Origin: CAVSWN01 sp046728115
GTDB lineage: Bacteria; Acidobacteriota; Vicinamibacteria; Vicinamibacterales; CAVVIG01
Direction: 5' to 3'
NCBI GenBank assembly: GCA_046728115.1
Contig: JBKPDW010000270.1
Coordinates: 1-15,504 of the forward strand
DNA length: 15,504 nucleotides
Part shown: piece by piece, positions 1 through 7,399 of the stretch
Numbering within the stretch: the first letter of the stretch is position 1
Layout: each line of letters opens with the position of its first letter
Made by a program: the position numbers and the translations under genes
Notes under the pieces: generated by a model
The model's input: the letters and a program-made list of their open reading frames with translations, nothing else
Told to the model about the DNA's origin: nothing
Database searches by the model: none

Positions 1-767
1 ATCAGGTTGAACACACCGTAAAAGGTTTCACCCGGATACGCGGGCACGCTGAACGGTACTCGCGCGCCTTTCACCATGGCGCCGACGAGCGCCTCGGGTA
101 CCGCCACGACGAGGCGCAACCGGGAAACTTGATGCAATCGCAGGAGAGGTGTGGTGGCCGATCCCGGGCCGACGAGGGCGCCGGGATGGACATTGCGCTC
201 GGTGATAATGCCGTCAAAGGGTGCCTTGATGATGAGGTATTGCTGCAGATCCTTGACGGCTTGCACCTGCGCCTGAGCAGCCTTGATCGAATCGTCATAG
301 GAGCGCACGAGCGCTTGTGCAGCTTCCACCGTCTTTTGCGCGACCACGACGTCGTTCTCGGCGACAACGCCTGGCGTGGCTGACGCCGCTTTCAACCGGT
401 CGTACGTGCTCTGGGCGCCGGCAAGCTTGGCTGCAGCCTCCGCGCGCTGCAACTCGAGCGCCTGCGCCTTTGATTGGGCCTCGACCACCTGCGATTGCAT
501 CTCGGGCGCTTCAAGCGTGGCGAGCAGCTGACCGGTCTTGACCGCGCTGCCGCGATCGACGTTGACGGTCTTCACAAAACCGGTCACCTTGGCGTAGATG
601 GGCACCGCGAGGTACGGCTGGAATTCGCCGGGCAGCCTGACCTGGCGCTCCACTGCCTTCGAGACGACGCGGACGACTTCGACCGGCGCCTGCGCCCTGA
701 GGTTCGCGGCCGCACCGGCCACCAGCGCAGCCATCAACGTGTTACGCACCTTATTTGAGCGGGTCAT
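1..767 (-). CDS. RND efflux periplasmic adaptor subunit (HlyD/MFP family), partial
   Basis: This is the periplasmic adaptor (membrane fusion protein) that would join the RND pump encoded just upstream to the TolC-like outer-membrane channel. The first 255 residues are visible and the C-terminus lies beyond the left edge. Residues 1-26 look like a signal peptide ending near LRAQA. Residues ~45-90 are the first half of the barrel-sandwich (lipoyl-like) domain, with GFVKTVNVDRGSAVKTGQLL. Residues ~91-175 form an Ala/Gln-rich alpha-helical hairpin. The second lipoyl half begins at ~178 (IIKAPFDGIITERNVHPGALV), followed by the start of the beta-barrel domain (LRLVVAVPE). The start at 767 overlaps the end of the pump gene by 17 bases, which implies translational coupling. 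An in-frame ATG at 734 is an alternative but would shorten the signal peptide. Substrate cannot be told from the sequence. Confidence 0.9.
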   Translation of the reverse strand, partial: MTRSNKVRNTLMAALVAGAAANLRAQAPVEVVRVVSKAVERQVRLPGEFQPYLAVPIYAKVTGFVKTVNVDRGSAVKTGQLLATLEAPEMQSQVVEAQSKAQALELQRAEAAAKLAGAQSTYDRLKAASATPGVVAENDVVVAQKTVEAAQALVRSYDDSIKAAQAQVQAVKDLQQYLIIKAPFDGIITERNVHPGALVGPGSATTPLLRLHQVSRLRLVVAVPEALVGAMVKGARVPFSVPAYPGETFYGVFNL

Positions 768-3700
768 AGTATTTGCTCGAGGGATCATCTGGATCGAGCG
801 TCGGTGAAACCGAGCGGACTCGCGCCTGCACGAGCGCGTACACCGCCGGAAGGACAACGAGGGTCGCCAGGGTCGCCAGGACCAAACCACCGATGACCGC
901 TCGCCCGAGAGGCGCGGTCTGCGCGCGTTCGCCGGTGCCGACGGCGAGTGGGATCATGCCGGCGATCATTGCGGCGGCCGTCATCAGAATGGCGCGGAGG
1001 CGGCCGCGACCACCTTCGATCGCCGCATCATGCACAGACGCGCCCTCACGGCGCGCGTTCTCGGCGAACGTCACCAGCAGGATTGCGTTCGCCACTGAGA
1101 TCCCGATGGCCATAATGGCGCCCATGAACGATTGCACGTTCAATGTCGTTCCGGTGACGAGCAGCATCAAGAGTACGCCGCAGATGACTGCAGGCACCGC
1201 AGACACCACGGCGAACGCGAGCCTGAAGGATTGGAAATTCGCTGCGAGCAGCAGGAAGATCACTACGATCGAGAGCAGCAGCCCGCTCCGCAGCCCGGCG
1301 AGCGTCTCTTCGAACGCCGGCACCTGGCCGCGATTGTTCACGGTGACACCACGCGGAGGCGTTCCTGCCCGCTTGATCGCCTGCTCAATGTCCGCCAGCA
1401 CCCCTCCCAGCGGCTTGCCGTGGATGTTGGCGGTGAAGCTTACGACACGCTGCATGTTGTATCGATCCACTTCACCCGGTACGGTCCCGTAGTCCACCGC
1501 GGCCACGTCGGACACAAGAGGACGTCCCATGCTGCCGTCGCCAGTGCGTGACATCACCGGCAGATCGGAGATGTCTTCGATGGACGCCATCTTCGCTTGA
1601 GGGATCTCGACCTGAATCTGAAAGCCGTTTCCGCTTGCCGGATCGCGCCAGAAATTCAGATCCGTGTACCGGCTCGATGACGTCGCGGCAACGAGTGACC
1701 TGCCAACCTCTAAGGGGGTCACTCCAAATTGCCCCGCGCGATCGCGATTGATCTGAATCTGCAGCGCCGGGTAATCCAACGGCTGCGCGTATTGCAGGTC
1801 GCGTAGCGCATCGATCTTGAGAAGCTCGGCGCGAACCTTTTCAGCGAAGGCCCGGCTCGCGGCCAATGCCGGACCCTGCACCGCCACCTCGATCGGCGTC
1901 GGAGACCCGAAACTCATCACCTGGCTGATGATGTCTGCTGCTTCGAACGAGACGGCGACCTGCGGGAGCGCTTTCATCAAGTCGTGACGCAGCTGTTCCT
2001 TCACTGCCTCGGTCACGGGTGGCGCGCCCCCTTTCAGCGAGACGCCAATGACCGCCTCGTGCTGGCCGCTCGCAAACAGGTAAATCGTGTTGATCGGATA
2101 GTTCGGCGTCTGCACACCGATGAATCCAGTCGTGATCTCGATGTTCTGCGGTCCCACCACGTTCTTGATCACGTCCATCGCCTTCATCTCGATCAGCTCA
2201 GTGCGCTCCAGACGCGTTCCCGTCGGCGCCCGCAGCCGGAGCTGCAACTGGTTGCTCTCTATGGCCGGAAAGATCTCGGTGCCCAGCCGGGGAACGAGAA
2301 GAAGCATCAGCGCGGTGGTCGCGAGCAAGTACACACCGACTACCACCCACCGCAGGCGCAAAATCGAATCGAGCCGATTGTGATACGACGTGCGCAGCCG
2401 CTCAAAGAAGCGGGCGTCCTCGTGTCCCGTTTTCAGCATCCAGGTGGACAGCACCGGCACCAGCGTGCTGGACAGCACGTACGAGGAAATCATCGCGAAT
2501 CCGACGGCGAGCGACAGCGGCACGAACAGCTGCCGTCCGACCCCTACCATGAATAACGAGGGAATGAACACGGACAGCACGCACAACATCGAAAGCAGGC
2601 GCGCCGTGATCGTCTTCTGACATGCGCCGATGACGGCTCGCGCTCTGGATATCCCGCTGACGAGGTGAGTGTGAATGTTCTCGATCTCCACGGTCGCCTC
2701 GTCGACCAACACGCCGACGGCGAGCGCAAGACCGCCGAGCGTCATGATGTTGACTGTCTGCCCGGTCACCCACAGGCCGACGACCGCCGAGAGGATCGAG
2801 AACGGAATCGTGATGACGACGATCAACGCGCTGCGCGGATCTCGCAGGAAGATCAACACCATCACGCCGGTGAGCAGTGCGCCCAGGAGTGCTTCCCCGA
2901 TGAGGCCGTTCAGCGCGGCGACCACGTGCCGCGACTGATCGAACACGAGGTCGATCTTCACGTCTTCCGGCGCAACGTTGCGCATTGCCGGCAATGCCTG
3001 ACGGACAGCTCGGATGACGTCCAATGTCGACGCGTCGGCGCGTTTCGTGACGGGAATGTAGACGGTCCGTTTGTCGTCGACGTGCGCATAACCGACGACG
3101 ATGTCTGCGGTATCGGTAATGGTGCCGACGTCCCTCAAGTACACCGTCGGGCCGGCGCCGGTGCGCAGCGGGGCGTCGAGGAGCTCCTGGATGTTGCCGC
3201 CAAGCGTCGCGTTCGTCGAGGCGATCCGAATCAGGTCGCCAGTCCGGACATTGCCGGATGGGAGAACCGTCGACGCGCGATTGACGGCGAAGACCACTTC
3301 ATCCGGCGACAAGCGGTACTGGCGGAGTTTTTCGGGGTCGACCCGGACGACGATTGTCCGCTGACTGCCCCCAAACGGCGGCGGCGCCGACACGCCGGGC
3401 AGCGTGGCAAAAATCGGCCGCACGCGGTTGAGCGCGATGTCCTGCATCTCGGGGACGCTTCGCGTCGAGCTCGAGAAAACCAGTTGGGCAACGGGAACGC
3501 TGCCGGCGTCGAACCGCATGATGAACGGCGGCACGGCGCCGGTCGGCATGAATGCCCGCGCGCGGTTGACGTACCCGACCACTTCACCCATCGCCTGACT
3601 CATGTCGGTGTCGGGGTGAAACACCAGCTTCATCAAGGCGATGCCCTGGATGTTTTTCGACTCGACGTGTTCGATGCCTGTGATGTACAGGAAGTGGTAC

Positions 3701-3903
3701 TCGTAGTAATACGTGAGGTACCCTTCCATCTGGGACGGATCCATGCCGCCGTACGGCTGCGCGACGTAGATAGCCGGCGCACCAAGCCTGGGGAAAATAT
3801 CGACCTTCATCTCGCGAATTGCCAGGATCGACGCGAGCGCAACGGACATGACCGCGACGAGAATCGTGATCGGCCGCCGCATGGCCGTGAACACTAACCA
3901 CAT
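751..3903 (-). CDS. RND efflux transporter permease subunit (AcrB/CzcA-type)
   Basis: This is an inner-membrane resistance-nodulation-division pump of 1050 residues, the normal full length for the family. I place the start at 3903 (MWLVFTAMRRPITILVAV), preceded by GGAGA; a longer reading frame running back to 4161 would cover the end of the tolC-like gene and gives an arginine-rich, non-family N-terminus. TM1 lies at residues ~11-29. The first periplasmic porter/docking region follows (~33-330), then a membrane block at ~335-460 with GVLVDEATVEIENIH at 397-411. A second periplasmic region and a C-terminal membrane block (AIGISVANAILLV, ~932-944) complete the repeat. The acidic pair in TM4 is Asp401-Glu402 rather than the Asp-Asp of AcrB, and the lysine expected in TM10 (Lys940 of AcrB) is Ala938. 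It follows the tolC-like gene by 28 bases and overlaps the adaptor gene. Substrate is unknown; multidrug or metal export are both possible. Confidence 0.95.
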   Translation of the reverse strand: MWLVFTAMRRPITILVAVMSVALASILAIREMKVDIFPRLGAPAIYVAQPYGGMDPSQMEGYLTYYYEYHFLYITGIEHVESKNIQGIALMKLVFHPDTDMSQAMGEVVGYVNRARAFMPTGAVPPFIMRFDAGSVPVAQLVFSSSTRSVPEMQDIALNRVRPIFATLPGVSAPPPFGGSQRTIVVRVDPEKLRQYRLSPDEVVFAVNRASTVLPSGNVRTGDLIRIASTNATLGGNIQELLDAPLRTGAGPTVYLRDVGTITDTADIVVGYAHVDDKRTVYIPVTKRADASTLDVIRAVRQALPAMRNVAPEDVKIDLVFDQSRHVVAALNGLIGEALLGALLTGVMVLIFLRDPRSALIVVITIPFSILSAVVGLWVTGQTVNIMTLGGLALAVGVLVDEATVEIENIHTHLVSGISRARAVIGACQKTITARLLSMLCVLSVFIPSLFMVGVGRQLFVPLSLAVGFAMISSYVLSSTLVPVLSTWMLKTGHEDARFFERLRTSYHNRLDSILRLRWVVVGVYLLATTALMLLLVPRLGTEIFPAIESNQLQLRLRAPTGTRLERTELIEMKAMDVIKNVVGPQNIEITTGFIGVQTPNYPINTIYLFASGQHEAVIGVSLKGGAPPVTEAVKEQLRHDLMKALPQVAVSFEAADIISQVMSFGSPTPIEVAVQGPALAASRAFAEKVRAELLKIDALRDLQYAQPLDYPALQIQINRDRAGQFGVTPLEVGRSLVAATSSSRYTDLNFWRDPASGNGFQIQVEIPQAKMASIEDISDLPVMSRTGDGSMGRPLVSDVAAVDYGTVPGEVDRYNMQRVVSFTANIHGKPLGGVLADIEQAIKRAGTPPRGVTVNNRGQVPAFEETLAGLRSGLLLSIVVIFLLLAANFQSFRLAFAVVSAVPAVICGVLLMLLVTGTTLNVQSFMGAIMAIGISVANAILLVTFAENARREGASVHDAAIEGGRGRLRAILMTAAAMIAGMIPLAVGTGERAQTAPLGRAVIGGLVLATLATLVVLPAVYALVQARVRSVSPTLDPDDPSSKYYDPLK

Positions 3904-3931
3904 AATCGGTCTCCGTCCGGAAACAGTCCTG

Positions 3932-5335
3932 CTATTTGATCTTGTCCAGAAAGGACGTGAGATTACCGCGAGCCTGCGCGGCTGCCAGCAACGCACGCCA
4001 TACACCGAGCCGCGCAACGGCGTCGTCAGCCTCGGCCTGCGCGAGTAGCCGCTGCGCCTCTGCGACTTCAGTGACGCTCGCCAACCCACTCTGGTACCGC
4101 GCACGGGCCTGGCTTTCGCCTGCCGTCGCCGCTTCGCGCTCCACAGGCGTGTTTCGGGCAATCTCAGCCGCCGCCTTCAACAACGCGCGCGCTTTCGCCT
4201 CTTGCGTGGTCAGACTCTGAATCGTTTGTTCGTACCGGGCGCTTTCGGCGAGTTCGTTCTCCGCTTCAACTCGCTTCCGGGCCTTGAGTGTGAAGATATC
4301 GAATGCCGCGAACCTCACCGACGCTCCGATCGCCCAGTTCGGCACGTTGGGCCACAGTCCGTTGCCGAACGACTGAATGCCCGGAACCTCGGCACCACTT
4401 CCGCGTCCGGCAAAAGCTGACTCCAAGGTGATCGTGGGGTAATAAGCCCGATCGATCCCGCGTTCGAGCGCGCGGACCGCCTCGACACTCGCCTCGCCGG
4501 CCTTCGCCGCCGGATGTGACTTGACGTCGATCGGTCCGGTCGTCACATCCGGCAGGGTCACGAGCGCACCGGGCGCGAGCTGCGGCGAGCTGCCGGGAGC
4601 ACCGATCGCATCGGCTAAGGATGCGCGGGCCAGATCGGCCGCCTGGACCGCCTGACTGAGCTGATTTCTCGCGATCGCCAGTTCTGCCTCGGCGCGCGAC
4701 TGATCCGCGCCGGGACGAAGCTGATTCTGGGTCAGCGTCCGGACGGTGCTTGCGAATACCTGAAGCCGATCGACGTTCGCACGGGCCGCGCGAACGCCTT
4801 CATCGGCCGCGAGCACGGTGAGAAACGCGTCCGCCGCCGCGGACGCCACGTCCAGTTCGGTGAGCGCGGTCTGTGCCTCTGCAGCAGACGTCTGCGCACG
4901 CCGAACGTCGACGCTTGCCCGGCGTTGCCCAAAATCGACGGCTTCCCATGACAGGAGGACGCCCGCGGCGCTTCCCCACACGCTGTCGTACGACCGGGTA
5001 CCGAGAACGGGGCCGGAGATCGGGGGAATGATCGCCTGCGGCAGCAGCAGCCCGAACACGTTGTTGGTCGTCGCTCGATTCTCCTGCCATGCCATATCGA
5101 GCCGCGGCAGATACGCGGCGCGAGCAACCCCAACCGCTTCCTCGGCTGCTCGCGCACGGGCACGCCGCTCCTTGATCGCGGGATAGTTTGTCAGCGCAGC
5201 CTGAATCGCATCATTGATGGTCAGGGATTCGGGAGGCGCGGTCTGCGCGATCGCTCGGGCAGGGTTCACCAGGCACGCCAGTACACTCAATCCACTCAAC
5301 CAGCACCAGAGGTGACCCGCGAAGCGTTGACGCAT
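3932..5335 (-). CDS. TolC family outer-membrane efflux protein
   Basis: This encodes a 467-residue outer-membrane channel of the TolC family, the exit duct for the RND pump and adaptor downstream in the same operon. Residues 1-30 form a signal peptide with a hydrophobic core (LSGLSVLACLV) and a likely cleavage near ARA/IAQ. Two outer-membrane efflux repeats follow. Repeat one begins with LTINDAIQAALTNYPAIKE (~38-56) and repeat two covers roughly the last 200 residues, both rich in Ala, Glu and Arg heptads as expected for the long periplasmic helices. The start at 5335 is chosen because AGGAGG sits six bases before it; upstream in-frame ATGs at 5350 and 5386 lack this, and the one at 5350 lies at the edge of the ribosome binding site itself. 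It is the first gene of the efflux operon. The sequence upstream is a decayed region. Confidence 0.92.
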   Translation of the reverse strand: MRQRFAGHLWCWLSGLSVLACLVNPARAIAQTAPPESLTINDAIQAALTNYPAIKERRARARAAEEAVGVARAAYLPRLDMAWQENRATTNNVFGLLLPQAIIPPISGPVLGTRSYDSVWGSAAGVLLSWEAVDFGQRRASVDVRRAQTSAAEAQTALTELDVASAAADAFLTVLAADEGVRAARANVDRLQVFASTVRTLTQNQLRPGADQSRAEAELAIARNQLSQAVQAADLARASLADAIGAPGSSPQLAPGALVTLPDVTTGPIDVKSHPAAKAGEASVEAVRALERGIDRAYYPTITLESAFAGRGSGAEVPGIQSFGNGLWPNVPNWAIGASVRFAAFDIFTLKARKRVEAENELAESARYEQTIQSLTTQEAKARALLKAAAEIARNTPVEREAATAGESQARARYQSGLASVTEVAEAQRLLAQAEADDAVARLGVWRALLAAAQARGNLTSFLDKIK

Positions 5336-5339
5336 CAAG

Positions 5340-5348
5340 CTCCTCCTC
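5340..5348 (-). promoter_or_regulatory. Ribosome binding site deciding the tolC-like start
   Basis: The minus strand reads GAGGAGGAG here, with AGGAGG ending six bases before the ATG at 5335. This sets the start of the TolC-family gene and argues against two longer in-frame starts. Confidence 0.75.
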
Positions 5349-5474
5349 ATAGTCAAACGATCGTACGAGCCCGGATCGGCATTCATTCCGCATCACTGAC
5401 ATACGCGTACAACGCGTCCGTTTACCGGGAACCCGACCTGCAAACGCTCGTGATCGGGGACGACATCGTAGTGC

Positions 5475-5540
5475 GGCTCGCAGCGCCGATTCGAGGATCT
5501 GCGCGAGAGTTCGCTCGTCTTCGACGACCAGGACACGCAC
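5475..5540 (-). pseudogene. Response regulator receiver-domain fragment (first ~22 codons)
   Basis: Starting from a GTG at 5540 the minus strand encodes MRVLVVEDERTLAQILESAL, the canonical first beta strand, acidic pair and first helix of a response regulator receiver domain. Family similarity then stops: the frame continues as an arginine-rich, non-family sequence into the 5' part of the tolC-like gene. The phosphoacceptor aspartate, the rest of the receiver and any DNA-binding domain are absent. It is therefore a remnant of a two-component regulator that probably once stood upstream of the efflux operon. A neighbouring frame (EPHYDVVPDHERL, ~5440-5478) could be a frameshifted continuation of a few more residues, but this is uncertain. 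No partner kinase is visible. Confidence 0.6.
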
Positions 5541-5584
5541 CAGATGGGAATGTTACCGGCCTCGTACCGCCACATTCCTGACTT

Positions 5585-5599
5585 TTGTGTAAGACACAA
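5585..5599. repeat. Short inverted repeat TTGTGT-N3-ACACAA
   Basis: A perfect six-base inverted repeat with a three-base spacer lies between the end of the hydroxylase pseudogene and the response regulator fragment. It could be an old operator or chance; the surroundings are decayed. Confidence 0.3.
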
Positions 5600-5613
5600 G
5601 GCGCCTCCCGCCA

Positions 5614-6185
5614 TCACTGCTGAGACGTGACGTGAGCCGACGTCGCGCCCGACGCTCGGCCGGTATCGCGAGTTGCGTGTTCCACCTTCGTAAATGGCAT
5701 CGAACGGAGGCCGGAGTAGGACGCCGCGCGGGCGGGGTCGGCGTCGTCGAGACCGTAGCTCACCGAATTGGCGCGTTCTGCCGACGTGTGTGCCCAGAAG
5801 GCGATCGTACATCGTCAACACGTTGCCGGAGTTCGAGTTCGTCTCCGCAAACGGCCGTGAATGATGGATTTTGTGTACGTTCGGCGTCACCCAGACGAGA
5901 GACATCACGCGGTCAACGCCCCCCAAAGGCGGATGTGGCGTGCTCGAGTACGCCGTTCGTTGCCTGCAGCAGGCGCTGGCGCCCAGAGCTGTCGCATCAG
6001 ACGAACCGTCATGAGAATGCTGTGGTCTCGATGCGGCGCTGCTCGTTTCCCAAGCGCATTCGGCGAACAGCCGAAAATGCACCTTGGCGTCATCGCCGAC
6101 TCGATGTGACCTCCAGGCCGCCGATGAACTGGTTCCACTACCTCCTCCGTGCGTGCCGCCACCTGCACGCCTTCAGGAACCTGCA
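5614..6185 (-). pseudogene. Fatty acid hydroxylase / sterol desaturase family pseudogene
   Basis: The minus strand carries a recognisable but broken di-iron membrane hydroxylase of the fatty acid hydroxylase superfamily. The best block, at 5789-5917, includes VWVTPNVHKIHHS and then ETNSNSGNVLTMYDRLLGT, the family's last histidine cluster and the conserved segment after it. The C-terminal piece SYGLDDADPARAASYSGL is in a different frame at 5701-5760 and runs to a stop at 5614. Upstream, LLQATNGVLEHA (5937-5972) lies in yet another frame, and fragments resembling LEVTS occur near 6100. At least three frame changes are needed to join these blocks, and the N-terminal membrane part is not recognisable. 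The left and right limits are approximate. This is a decayed gene, not a sequencing slip at one site. Confidence 0.8.
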
Positions 6186-6322
6186 ATCGACTGGCTAACG
6201 TGATCTTCCTGCGCGCGGGGGTCGCCGGAAATCCGGCACGTCACTCTCGACATCTCGTGGCTCACGCTGGGATTTCGCGTGATCGGCTCCTCGGGACCCG
6301 CGCCTGTGGAGGTCATCAAAGG

Positions 6323-6341
6323 TATACAAACAAACTGTATA
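6323..6341. promoter_or_regulatory. Perfect inverted repeat TATACA-N7-TGTATA, candidate operator
   Basis: TATACA at 6323-6328 and TGTATA at 6336-6341 are exact reverse complements separated by seven bases, in an AT-rich island within GC-rich DNA. It lies 105 bases before the decaheme cytochrome start. The ATAC/GTAT arms resemble the dyads bound by PadR-family repressors, but no such regulator gene is in the window, so the assignment is tentative. Confidence 0.4.
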
Positions 6342-6435
6342 TGACTTTTACACCGACGTTTGACGCACGCTTGGGGTGGCAATGGCTTTGCGACTTCGCG
6401 TGCCAGCCATCACGTTCCTCACGTTTTTCACCCCG

Positions 6436-6441
6436 AAGGAG
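6436..6441 (+). promoter_or_regulatory. Ribosome binding site deciding the cytochrome start
   Basis: AAGGAG ends five bases before the ATG at 6447. It favours this start over an in-frame ATG at 6360, whose extra 29 residues do not fit a signal peptide. Confidence 0.7.
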
Positions 6442-6446
6442 CCGAC

Positions 6447-7385
6447 ATGGTCGTGAACCGGAACTTCTTCATCGGAGGCTTCGCGGTCCTCGTCGTGAGC
6501 CTCCAGCTCGTTGTGGCGCATGAGACGCCAGTGCTGGCCGGCGCGGCGCAGGCCACGCAGCAGCCTCCTGCCGCCGCGGACTACGCTGGCGAAGACACCT
6601 GCCTTAGCTGCCATGACGATCACGCGTACAAGCGAACCGCACACGGGCAGGCGTTCAACGAACGCACCCCCGCCGCCAACCGCGGCTGCGAGAGCTGCCA
6701 CGGTCCCGGCAAGGCGCACGCGGAAAGCGGCGACCCCGCGCTGATCAAACGCTTCAACGTGATCACGCCTTCGGAGGCGAGCGCCACCTGCACGGCATGC
6801 CATAACCGTGCGTCGCACGCGTTGTGGGCAGGCAGCCAGCACGATCAGCGGAACCTGACCTGCACTACGTGCCACAGCATCCACTCGCCGAAGGGCACGC
6901 CGCAGCTCAAGGCAAAAAGCCAGATGGAGCTGTGCGCCACATGTCACCGCACCGTCACGAACCGTCAGCACCGGTTCAACCATATGCCGGTGCGAGAGGG
7001 CGGCCTGAACTGCGCGTCGTGCCACAACGTGCACGGCAGCACCAACGTCCGGCTGCTGCGCGCCGGCACGACGATCGATGAGAGCTGCACGAGCTGTCAT
7101 GCCGACAAGCGCGGCCCATACCTGTGGGAGCACGCGCCCGTCAGCGAAAGCTGCATCACGTGCCACGATCCGCACGGCACGAACAACGATCGGATGCTCG
7201 TCAGCAAGCTGCCGTTCCTCTGCCAGCGGTGTCATGTGACGTCGCGGCATCCTCCGACCGTCTACGAGGGGTACCTGCTGAACAACTCCTCGAACGGCAA
7301 CAAGATTTACGGGCGGGCTTGCACGGGCTGCCATCAAATGGTTCACGGATCGAATGCGCCGTCAGGGAAGGCGCTGCTCCGCTAA
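6447..7385 (+). CDS. DmsE/MtrA-type decaheme c-type cytochrome
   Basis: This is a 312-residue exported decaheme cytochrome. Residues 1-36 form a signal peptide (hydrophobic core GGFAVLVVSLQLVVA, cleavage probably near AGAAQA). Ten CXXCH heme-binding motifs begin at Cys52, 81, 115, 139, 163, 189, 214, 236, 259 and 292, spread evenly over the mature chain as in MtrA and DmsE (about 330 residues in Shewanella). Further histidines (for example His66, His91, His133, His146) are available as distal ligands. In characterised systems this protein sits inside the MtrB barrel and conducts electrons between the periplasm and the cell surface. The gene for an MtrB-type barrel follows after 14 bases, supporting this role. 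The ten motifs make the family assignment firm; the electron donor and the direction of flow are not shown. Confidence 0.95.
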   Translation: MVVNRNFFIGGFAVLVVSLQLVVAHETPVLAGAAQATQQPPAAADYAGEDTCLSCHDDHAYKRTAHGQAFNERTPAANRGCESCHGPGKAHAESGDPALIKRFNVITPSEASATCTACHNRASHALWAGSQHDQRNLTCTTCHSIHSPKGTPQLKAKSQMELCATCHRTVTNRQHRFNHMPVREGGLNCASCHNVHGSTNVRLLRAGTTIDESCTSCHADKRGPYLWEHAPVSESCITCHDPHGTNNDRMLVSKLPFLCQRCHVTSRHPPTVYEGYLLNNSSNGNKIYGRACTGCHQMVHGSNAPSGKALLR

Positions 7386-7399
7386 GCGAGGAGGATGCA

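Larger units (their letters stand above)
6186..6446. other. Intergenic stretch before the cytochrome operon
   Basis: No convincing gene was found on either strand. The stretch may include the lost 5' part of the hydroxylase pseudogene on the minus strand. It holds a TATACA/TGTATA inverted repeat and must contain the promoter of the cytochrome operon, but no good -35/-10 pair stands out. Confidence 0.5.

Noticed and set aside
2665..3897. 410-codon open frame on the plus strand opposite the RND pump gene
   Set aside because: It is antisense to a fully conserved pump gene, rich in Arg, Asp and His with no family motif, as expected for a shadow frame in GC-rich DNA.
3904..4161. N-terminal extension of the RND pump to a start at 4161
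   Set aside because: The extra 86 residues are arginine-rich, overlap the tolC-like coding region and precede a start with its own ribosome binding site at 3903.
5861..6109. Small plus-strand frames across the decayed region
   Set aside because: The minus strand has recognisable hydroxylase motifs here; the plus-strand frames show no family signature.
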